From assembly GCA_016235225.1 (NCBI GenBank), contig JACRLS010000068.1, forward strand, positions 1 through 6,505: a DNA stretch of 6,505 nt, read 5' to 3'. Positions 1 through 4,336 of the stretch are shown here, piece by piece; position 1 is the stretch's first letter; the number at the start of each line of letters is the position of its first letter. This DNA is from Nitrospirota bacterium. Its GTDB lineage: Bacteria; Nitrospirota; Nitrospiria; Nitrospirales; Nitrospiraceae. The notes under the pieces are model-generated. The model searched no databases. It had not been told where the DNA came from and was given only the letters and a program-made list of their open reading frames with translations. A program made the translations under genes and the position numbers.

Positions 1-188
1 TACGCCAGCTTGCGACACTCCACGACATCGGTCTCCGCCGCCTCGGCGCCCACAGATTTGAAATGCTGGTTGGGGGCCAGAATCGGCTTTGCCCCGGCAC
101 ACCCCATCACCAAAAGAATGAGTAGCCCGCCCATACCCTGCCACCAGCCCCGCCGAAGCGTACCGCGCCGCGGATCCATGCCTGTCAT
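1..188 (-). CDS. Small lipoprotein, N-terminal part (possible glycine-zipper family); continues past the window edge
   Basis: The reading frame opens with ATG at 188 and stays open through base 1, giving 62 visible residues. The N-terminus is a clear lipoprotein signal: positively charged residues (RR at 7-8, RR at 12-13), a hydrophobic stretch at about 19-28, and a lipobox LVMGC with the lipidated cysteine at residue 30. The residue after the Cys is Ala, not Asp, so by the E. coli sorting rule it would go to the outer membrane. An AAGGAG ribosome site (196-201) lies 7 nt upstream of the ATG at 188, which favours it over the in-frame ATG at 179. The start overlaps the stop of the DUF167 gene as ATGA, suggesting translational coupling. 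The mature start (motifs APNQHLKSVG and DVVECRKLA) resembles small glycine-zipper-type lipoproteins that I recall from Nitrospira; that family call is from memory, and the diagnostic glycine-rich part lies outside the window. Confidence 0.85.
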   Translation of the reverse strand, partial: MTGMDPRRGTLRRGWWQGMGGLLILLVMGCAGAKPILAPNQHFKSVGAEAAETDVVECRKLA

Positions 189-535
189 GTCGTCACTCCT
201 TTTCCGGGCCCAAGAGACTCCCGAACCTGTGTTCCTGTGACCCCTTTGACCACCACGCGCTTCCGTCGAGCCCCAGCGCCCGCCTTCATGATAACCCGGC
301 TGAGTGTCACACCCAAGCAGGAGGCCAGAAATCGACACAGCGCCTCGTTGGCGGCGCCGTCGACGGGAGGCGCCGCCACGCGAAACTTCAGGGCATCCCC
401 CTGCACCCCGACATACTCGGTGCGAGACGCCCGAGGCTGAATGGAAAGGACCAGAACCGCCCCTTCCGGACTGTCCTGTATGGGATCCGACGTGGGAACC
501 TCGCGGGGACGAGGTGGAGTCACGCAACGTTTCAC
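185..535 (-). CDS. DUF167 (YggU-family) small protein
   Basis: This 116-residue protein matches DUF167/YggU in its core: a strand-rich start (AVLVLSIQPRASRTEYVGV), then LKFRVAAPPVDGAANEALCRFLA, then a basic stretch (ARRKRVVVKGV). The PPVDGxANxAL signature is the hallmark of the family. DUF167 proteins are about 100 residues, widespread in bacteria and eukaryotes, cytosolic and of unknown biochemical function. I chose the GTG at 535 because a GAGGGGAG ribosome site lies 8 nt upstream and because the upstream ATG at 649 would overlap the preceding ATPase gene by about 80 bp and add residues with no family resemblance. A second in-frame GTG four codons later is possible. The gene begins 31 bp after the ATPase stop and its TGA overlaps the next ATG (ATGA), so it is very likely the middle gene of a three-gene transcript. 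Confidence 0.88.
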   Translation of the reverse strand: MKRCVTPPRPREVPTSDPIQDSPEGAVLVLSIQPRASRTEYVGVQGDALKFRVAAPPVDGAANEALCRFLASCLGVTLSRVIMKAGAGARRKRVVVKGVTGTQVRESLGPGKGVTT

Positions 536-543
536 GAGGCTGG

Positions 544-551
544 CTCCCCTC
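544..551 (-). promoter_or_regulatory. Ribosome binding site that sets the GTG start of the DUF167 gene
   Basis: On the minus strand this reads GAGGGGAG and is followed after 8 nt by GTG at 535. It lies in the 31-bp gap after the ATPase stop codon. No comparable site precedes the upstream ATG at 649, which lies inside the ATPase gene. Confidence 0.65.
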
Positions 552-566
552 GCCTGAGCCGCTCCG

Positions 567-1385
567 CTAGAAGATCGCTTTGACGAGCTCCGCCATGCTC
601 CGGTGCATGTCGGGGTCATCGGTAATGGGGCGGATGACGGCCGCTTCACAGGCCCGAGGCGGCGGCACGCCCTGCCCGATCAGCTCGCCGGCATAAATGA
701 GCAATCGCGTACTCACGCCCTCTTCCAGACCGTGGTTGCGCAAGTTGCGGACCTTCTCGCCCAGCCGCACCAGCTTGATGGCCATCTCGCGATCGACCCC
801 GGCCTCGCGCTCGAGGACAGCCGTTTCAATCTCGCGGGGGGGATAGCCGAATTCGATCGCCATGAAGCGCTGCTTGGTGCTCTGCTTCAGATCTTTCAGC
901 ACGCTTTGATAGCCGGGGTTGTAGGAAATGACGAGCATGAAATCATCCACCGCCTCAATGACCTGTCCCTTCTTCTCGATCGGGAGTAGGCGGCGATCAT
1001 CGCTGAGGGGATGGATGATGACCGTCGTGTCTTTTCTCGCCTCGACGATCTCGTCCAGATAGACGATGGCCCCGTATTTCACGCCCAGCGTCAGCGGGCC
1101 GTCCACCCAGACCGTGTCGGAACCCTTGAGCAGATAGCGGCCGACCAGATCGGACGCCGTCAGATCCTCATGGCAGGCCACGGTAATCAACGGCCTCCCC
1201 AGCCGGAAGGCCATGTGCTGGACGAACCGGGTTTTCCCACAACCAGTCGGCCCCTTGAGCATGACCGGCATCCGCTTCTTGGCCGCCGTGGTAAACAACC
1301 CCACTTCGCCGTTCACCTCGGCATAGTAGGGTTCCGATGTCACCCGGTATGTATTGATGTCAAATTCTCGGCCTTTGTCCGTCAT
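567..1385 (-). CDS. CbbQ/NirQ/NorQ/GpvN-family MoxR-like AAA+ ATPase
   Basis: A complete 272-residue AAA+ ATPase, the usual length for CbbQ/NorQ. Visible motifs in order: Walker A GPTGCGKT at 45-52, Walker B IVYLDE at 107-112, sensor 1 in VISYNPGYQ (Asn156), a candidate arginine finger in STKQRF (Arg173), and sensor 2 in GVSTRLLI (Arg227). The segment after about residue 185 fits the CbbQ C-terminal domain. Family members use ATP hydrolysis to remodel or load cofactors into metalloenzymes (Rubisco activation with CbbO, nitric oxide reductase maturation with NorD), working as rings with a partner that has a von Willebrand factor A domain. No such partner, Rubisco or NOR gene is in this window, so the client cannot be named, and assigning cbbQ rather than norQ would be a guess. 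The start is an ATG with GAGGA a few bases upstream. A promoter lies just upstream, and the DUF167 gene follows after 31 bp. Confidence 0.92.
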   Translation of the reverse strand: MTDKGREFDINTYRVTSEPYYAEVNGEVGLFTTAAKKRMPVMLKGPTGCGKTRFVQHMAFRLGRPLITVACHEDLTASDLVGRYLLKGSDTVWVDGPLTLGVKYGAIVYLDEIVEARKDTTVIIHPLSDDRRLLPIEKKGQVIEAVDDFMLVISYNPGYQSVLKDLKQSTKQRFMAIEFGYPPREIETAVLEREAGVDREMAIKLVRLGEKVRNLRNHGLEEGVSTRLLIYAGELIGQGVPPPRACEAAVIRPITDDPDMHRSMAELVKAIF

Positions 1386-1423
1386 ACGATCCTCATGCCC
1401 ACTGACCCGCGACTGGTGCGGGC

Positions 1424-1452
1424 ATTATATGCTTCCCTCGGCCCGAGGACAA
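1424..1452 (-). promoter_or_regulatory. Sigma70-like promoter of the AAA+ ATPase / DUF167 / lipoprotein unit
   Basis: On the minus strand there is TTGTCC (1447-1452, 4 of 6 to TTGACA), a 17-nt spacer, then a perfect TATAAT (1424-1429). Transcription would start near 1417 and leave a leader of about 30 nt before the ATG at 1385. The site sits in the 87-bp gap downstream of the YkgJ-DUF2156 stop codon. The perfect -10 box and ideal spacing in otherwise GC-rich DNA make this the best promoter candidate in the window. It implies that the three-gene unit can be transcribed separately from the gene upstream. Confidence 0.65.
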
Positions 1453-1480
1453 CCAAACCTACGGCACCAAACCTACGGCA
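1453..1480. repeat. Exact 14-bp tandem duplication at the end of the YkgJ-DUF2156 gene
   Basis: CCAAACCTACGGCA occurs twice back to back (1453-1466 and 1467-1480) without a mismatch. The TAG stop of the minus-strand YkgJ-DUF2156 gene (1473-1475) lies in the copy nearer that gene. The other copy is non-coding and abuts the -35 box of the ATPase promoter. Because the stop falls in the first copy read, the duplication does not alter the protein. Confidence 0.85.
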
Positions 1481-3050
1481 GGGTCGCAATGGAACTCGGC
1501 ACGAGGCGGAGGGGATGGTAGGCGCGTTTGGCTGCCGCCAGGTAAGGCAGCCCGGAGTCGTCCATGGTATTGATGAAGGTGAACCCGTTGGCCGCGGCCT
1601 CGCGACAGCACTCGCGAAAGATGAACGGCGCCAGGCCAGTCACCGTGCGATCCGCCACTTCCAGCAAGACGCAAAAGACTGAGCGGGACCGGGCATAGCC
1701 GAACGTATAGGCCAGCACCTCACCGTCGACCCAGACCACCCACCCGAGCAATCCCAACGCATCGGGACGCGTCAGGGCCTCCCGATGCGCCGACTCGGCA
1801 TCCCCCAGCATGTGCCGGGCCACCCCGTCGATCGATCGTGCTTCCTGTTGTTGTCGCCATCGGCGAAACAGCGCCAGACAAGCCTCGCGATGCTCGGGCC
1901 GATAGACTCCGATCTCGCATCGGTGTTCGCGGAGCACCCGGTTGCAGGCGGCTCGCTGCGATTTGTATGAGTCTCCCGCTAGAGCGGCCAGATCGGCGGT
2001 CCGATAGAGATAGTCCGGATCCTTCGCTGTCATCCGGTAGCCCATGGTCTTGAAGCCTGCTGTCCATTCGATCGGCACATTCTCAATTCGGCTCACCGCC
2101 GAGCCGCGGTTCTTCTCGTGCATGGAGGCGAAGCAGGCGGCGAGCGCTGCAGGCGAGGGGCAATGGGCAATGGGCAATGGGGCAGACTCTGGCCTATCGC
2201 CTATTGCCTCGTGCCTCCTGCCTGCTGCGGCAGGCAGCGGCGGCAGCGGCATATAGACGCCGTCGACATACTCGGCGAAGAGGCAAAAATGACCGTCCAC
2301 CTCGGCCCAGGTGTAGGTGAAGAGATCACGCCAGATCAGATGCGGCGCCAAGGCGTAGGCCGCCAGCGCCGTGTCGATCGACTCACAAGCCTGTTCGAGC
2401 CGCGAGCGATCGGCGATGGTGAACGGGCGAGTGATGATTCCCGCGACAGGCGAGACTGGCGAGACAGGCGCGACGCGGAGATCTCTCGTCTCGCTCGTCC
2501 CGCTTTTCCCGCTTCTCTCGCCTCGGCCCCATAGTCGCGCTGTCACCGCCAGCAACCTCCGTATGATGAGGACGTCATCCTGGAACCGGCCAATGAGCCG
2601 AGGATTGGTGGCGAATGGGGAAGATTCCCGCCTACCGCCTATCTCCGATAGCCCCTCGCCCCCCTCACCCCCCCCTCTCCCCTTGGGGGAGAGGGCTGGG
2701 GTGAGGGGATCCGACCACATCACCGCCAGCGGATAGAGCCGGCAATCCAGCGGGCGGCCTTCGTAGATACGGCAATGCGAGGTCGCCGAATCGAAGGCCG
2801 GACAGAGAAACCCCTCCCCGGTCGGGTTCGGCACCAGAGACACCTGCCCGCCGCGCCGGTCCGGAAAATGAGCGGGATCGATCCCTCGCGCGACGGACTC
2901 GATGATTTCCTGCTCGGTGAAGTAGGGCCGCAGAAAACTGTCCGCCTCGGGAAACCGGCAGCAGACGTCGCACCGGAAACACGTCGCACTCGGCACCATC
3001 TGCGGTAACAGGGGCAAGGCCTGGGATGAATTCCTGTCAGACGCAGGCAC
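1473..3050 (-). CDS. YkgJ-type Cys-cluster domain fused to a DUF2156 (acyl/aminoacyl-transferase-like) domain, with repeat-derived insertions
   Basis: This 525-residue protein has two recognisable parts. The N-terminus has a YkgJ-type zinc/iron-chelating signature: Cys24, 27, 30 and 31 (CxxCxxCC), then Cys83, Cys93 and Cys103 in CPAF...HCRIYEGRPLDCRLYP. From about residue 207 it resembles DUF2156, related to the GNAT-like C-terminal domain of MprF lysylphosphatidylglycerol synthases: LIWRDLFTYTW, EYVDGVYMPLP, SRIENVP, KDPDYLYRTADLAALAG, and C-terminal GYARSRSVFCVLLEVADR and FINTMDDSG. The substrate is unknown; no signal peptide or membrane segment is seen. Three stretches (about residues 113-147, 172-206 and 271-300) are low-complexity, encoded by repeat DNA, and separate the conserved blocks. 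The start is GTG at 3050, with GGAAGAG 8 nt upstream; ATG at 2999 (Met18) would still keep the whole Cys cluster but has no clear ribosome site. The frame is open throughout, so it is not an obvious pseudogene, though the insertions could impair function. Confidence 0.82.
   Translation of the reverse strand: MPASDRNSSQALPLLPQMVPSATCFRCDVCCRFPEADSFLRPYFTEQEIIESVARGIDPAHFPDRRGGQVSLVPNPTGEGFLCPAFDSATSHCRIYEGRPLDCRLYPLAVMWSDPLTPALSPKGRGGGEGGEGLSEIGGRRESSPFATNPRLIGRFQDDVLIIRRLLAVTARLWGRGERSGKSGTSETRDLRVAPVSPVSPVAGIITRPFTIADRSRLEQACESIDTALAAYALAPHLIWRDLFTYTWAEVDGHFCLFAEYVDGVYMPLPPLPAAAGRRHEAIGDRPESAPLPIAHCPSPAALAACFASMHEKNRGSAVSRIENVPIEWTAGFKTMGYRMTAKDPDYLYRTADLAALAGDSYKSQRAACNRVLREHRCEIGVYRPEHREACLALFRRWRQQQEARSIDGVARHMLGDAESAHREALTRPDALGLLGWVVWVDGEVLAYTFGYARSRSVFCVLLEVADRTVTGLAPFIFRECCREAAANGFTFINTMDDSGLPYLAAAKRAYHPLRLVPSSIATLP
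2161..2204. repeat. Repeat copy A: CAATGGG x3 tandem plus a 29-bp element shared with 2614-2642
   Basis: CAATGGG is repeated three times exactly (2161-2181). The last unit runs into a 29-bp segment (2176-2204) that matches 2614-2642 at 24 of 29 positions in the same orientation. The sequence to about 2225 (CCTATCGCCTATTGCC and following) is roughly the reverse complement of the left side, so the whole forms a large imperfect inverted repeat. It lies inside the YkgJ-DUF2156 gene, where it is read as AIGDRPESAPLPIAH and neighbouring low-complexity residues. Confidence 0.75.
2218..2237. repeat. Perfect 8-bp hairpin next to repeat copy A
   Basis: CTGCCTGC (2218-2225) and GCAGGCAG (2230-2237) are exact reverse complements around a TGCG loop. 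The hairpin lies within the YkgJ-DUF2156 coding sequence, at the edge of the repeat-rich block that follows the conserved YMPLPPL segment. It has no T-tract on either side, so it is not a canonical intrinsic terminator. Confidence 0.7.
2443..2522. repeat. 9-bp tandem repeat inside an imperfect inverted repeat centred on GAGATCTC
   Basis: Three 9-bp units lie in tandem: GACAGGCGA (2445-2453), GACTGGCGA (2454-2462) and GACAGGCGC (2463-2471). Their complement encodes the SPVSPV run of the YkgJ-DUF2156 protein. On the other side of a perfect GAGATCTC palindrome (2478-2485) the sequence to about 2522 (CTCGTCTCGCTCG and following) is a loose reverse complement of the tandem part. The block translates to the low-complexity stretch from about residue 176 to 203, between the conserved segments LIIRRLLAVTARLW and IITRPFTIADR. 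Confidence 0.65.
2614..2642. repeat. Repeat copy B: 29-bp element shared with 2176-2204
   Basis: This segment matches 2176-2204 at 24 of 29 positions with no gap, in the same orientation and 438 bp (146 codons) away, so both are read in the same frame. The translations are alike: IGGRRESSPFA here and IGDRPESAPLP in copy A. It lies beside the 48-bp palindrome, and together they account for about residues 113-147 of the YkgJ-DUF2156 protein. Confidence 0.65.
2661..2708. repeat. 48-bp near-perfect palindrome (REP-like) inside a coding sequence
   Basis: The outer arms CCCCTCACCCC (2661-2671) and GGGGTGAGGGG (2698-2708) are exact reverse complements. The inner arms CCCTCTCCCC (2673-2682) and GGGGAGAGGG (2686-2695) are also exact. 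The loop is TTG, and the only interruption is C2672 opposite CT 2696-2697. That gives a 21-bp GC-rich stem. Read on the minus strand it gives the run PLTPALSPKGRGG, which I recognise as the translation of a palindrome often seen, usually intergenic, in many bacterial genomes. Here it lies in frame in the YkgJ-DUF2156 gene, just after the conserved CRLYPLAVMW segment. Confidence 0.85.
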
Positions 3051-3157
3051 GGGACCCTCTCTTCCATAAAGAGACCCACGCCTCTACGGGCGAGGACCTT
3101 CCGCTGGATTGGAACCGCACCCATTCTAACACCGCACCTCCGGCCTCCACACCCCTC

Positions 3158-3187
3158 TTGACCCCTACCGAGTCTCAGCGCCATACT
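3158..3187 (+). promoter_or_regulatory. Candidate sigma70-like promoter of the diguanylate cyclase gene
   Basis: TTGACC (3158-3163, 5 of 6 to TTGACA) is followed after 18 nt by CATACT (3182-3187, 4 of 6 to TATAAT). Transcription would begin near 3194, which suits a start codon at 3222 better than one at 3207, since the latter would leave a very short leader. The site lies in the 171-bp divergent gap between the two oppositely oriented gene blocks. Confidence 0.4.
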
Positions 3188-3221
3188 ACCGCCGTTCATA
3201 GCCTGAATGAGGACAGCGGAC

Positions 3222-4205
3222 ATGGCGGGCGACTCGCACACCAGCGGCCGGCAGTACGACCCCCAGAACCTGCTCAACGCCCAACCCATTGTCGTCGCGC
3301 TGATTAATCCCGCCAGCTTTGAGATTCAGTACGAGAATCAGTCCGCGGTTGCTCGGTTCGGCGCCAGACCGAGCGCTAAGTGTTACGAGAAGATCAGCGG
3401 ATCGACGACGCCCTGCTCGTTCTGCCGCATGTGGGAGACGGCCGAGACCGGGCGCAGCGCGTCGGCGGAAGTCCCGCTGCCCAACGGCGACTATCTTCTC
3501 TTCCAGTGGTCGAAGGCGGAGACTGCCGACGGGGAGATCCACATCGTCGAAACCATCACCGATATCACGGACACCAAGAAACAACAGCAGCAGATGCAGG
3601 TGCTGAACCGGCGGCTGGAGGAAATCAATCAGCAACTGGTCCAGCACAATCGCCGGCTCCAGGAACGCTCCATTCGAGACGGCCTGACCGGCCTCTACAA
3701 TCATTCCTATTTCTGCGAAACCCTGACTCGTACCTTTGCGCAGGCCAAACGGACCGGCAATCCGCTGTCCGTGATGTTCCTCGATCTCGACAATTTCAAG
3801 CTGGTCAACGACGGGTTCGGCCACGGGGTCGGCGACCAGGTATTACAGGCCGTCGGGCGCCTGCTGGCCTCGACGCAGGGTACGGTGTCAGACCCTCCGC
3901 TCCTTCGCAGCAGCGATCTGGCCGCCCGCTACGGCGGGGAAGAATTCGTGGTCCTGCTCCCCGATACGCCGTTGGAAGGCGCGCTGGTGATCGCCGAGCG
4001 GGTGCGGCAACGGATGATGACTGTCGCGCACCAAGCGGAGTGCGCGCATCTGGGCTCGCTGGGCATTCGCGTGTCTTGCAGCATCGGGGTGGCCTCGTTT
4101 CCCAGACACGTCGCCACGCCGTCCGAACTCATCACCGCCGCGGATCAAGCCGCCTACCTGGCCAAGGCCGCCGGCAAGAATCGCGTGGCCGTGTACCAGG
4201 CGTAA
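3222..4205 (+). CDS. PAS-GGDEF diguanylate cyclase with intact active site and I-site
   Basis: Predicted to make cyclic di-GMP from two GTP in the cytoplasm; no membrane segment is seen. Numbered from the ATG at 3222 (327 residues): a PAS-like sensor domain at about 20-117 ending in the typical DITDTKK linker, a Gln-rich coiled coil at about 119-150, and a GGDEF domain from DGLTGLYN (153) to the end. Catalytic features are complete: FLDLDNFK with Asp188 and Asp190, NDGFGHGVGD, and the signature GGEEF at 238-242. An inhibitory RxxD site (Arg229-Asp232) lies exactly five residues before the signature, so product inhibition is likely. The PAS domain has Cys54, Cys65 and Cys68 (CX10CX2C), a possible metal or redox site. 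I chose 3222 over the in-frame ATG at 3207 because GAGG (3209-3212) lies 9 nt upstream; 3207 has no ribosome site. A membrane multi-PAS sensor gene follows after 131 bp. Confidence 0.93.
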   Translation: MAGDSHTSGRQYDPQNLLNAQPIVVALINPASFEIQYENQSAVARFGARPSAKCYEKISGSTTPCSFCRMWETAETGRSASAEVPLPNGDYLLFQWSKAETADGEIHIVETITDITDTKKQQQQMQVLNRRLEEINQQLVQHNRRLQERSIRDGLTGLYNHSYFCETLTRTFAQAKRTGNPLSVMFLDLDNFKLVNDGFGHGVGDQVLQAVGRLLASTQGTVSDPPLLRSSDLAARYGGEEFVVLLPDTPLEGALVIAERVRQRMMTVAHQAECAHLGSLGIRVSCSIGVASFPRHVATPSELITAADQAAYLAKAAGKNRVAVYQA

Positions 4206-4251
4206 CCGGGCGCGCACGTCACCACGCGGATTCCAGTTCACCATGGTCCAG

Positions 4252-4272
4252 CGCGTGGCATGACGCCGCGCG
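4252..4272 (+). other. GC-rich hairpin between the diguanylate cyclase and the membrane sensor genes
   Basis: CGCGTGG (4252-4258) pairs with CCGCGCG (4266-4272) around a 7-nt loop, with one T-G wobble. It begins 47 nt after the diguanylate cyclase stop. No T-tract follows, so an intrinsic terminator is not supported. It may slow transcription or protect the 3' end of the upstream message, or may be chance in GC-rich DNA. The rest of the 131-bp gap holds a good AAGGAG ribosome site (4324-4329) for the next gene. Confidence 0.3.
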
Positions 4273-4336
4273 ATCGAGACGACTGCGCACTCTTGACTGA
4301 ACAAGCCCCCCAGAACACTAGAGAAGGAGCCGACGT

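Noticed and set aside
185..649. Longer DUF167 protein starting at ATG 649 (154 residues)
   Set aside because: The extra residues overlap the ATPase gene, have no resemblance to DUF167, and lack a ribosome site. The GTG at 535 has a good one.
1011..1682. 223-residue plus-strand reading frame across the ATPase start and the end of the YkgJ-DUF2156 gene
   Set aside because: It is antisense to two well-supported genes and their promoter, with no domain resemblance.
2161..2708. CRISPR array
   Set aside because: The repeats here are of several unrelated types, with no regular spacers or constant repeat length, and they lie in a coding frame.
1473..3050. Pseudogene, or two genes joined by a sequencing error
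   Set aside because: The frame is open over 525 codons, and conserved blocks on both sides of every insertion are in the same frame, so no frameshift has to be assumed.
3123..3151. Minus-strand TAGAAT (3123-3128) as a -10 box for the YkgJ-DUF2156 gene
   Set aside because: The -10 box matches 5 of 6, but at 16-18 nt spacing there is no -35 box with more than about 2 matches. A promoter must lie in this gap, but I cannot fix it.
2720..3289. 189-residue minus-strand reading frame crossing the divergent region
   Set aside because: It overlaps the YkgJ domain in another frame. Only the frame starting at 3050 gives the CxxCxxCC and CRIYEGRPLDCR motifs.
3186..3824. 212-residue minus-strand reading frame opposite the PAS-GGDEF gene
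   Set aside because: Antisense shadow of the PAS domain, coiled coil and early GGDEF segment, with no family signature of its own.
3380..4300. 306-residue plus-strand reading frame over the diguanylate cyclase gene
   Set aside because: It overlaps the GGDEF gene in another frame and its translation is Arg/Gly/Pro-rich with no family resemblance. The GGDEF frame has full motifs and a ribosome site.
4293..4321. TTGACT followed after 17 nt by CACTAG, a possible promoter for the membrane sensor gene
   Set aside because: The -35 box is good, but the -10 box matches TATAAT at only 2 of 6 positions, and transcription would start within the ribosome site.
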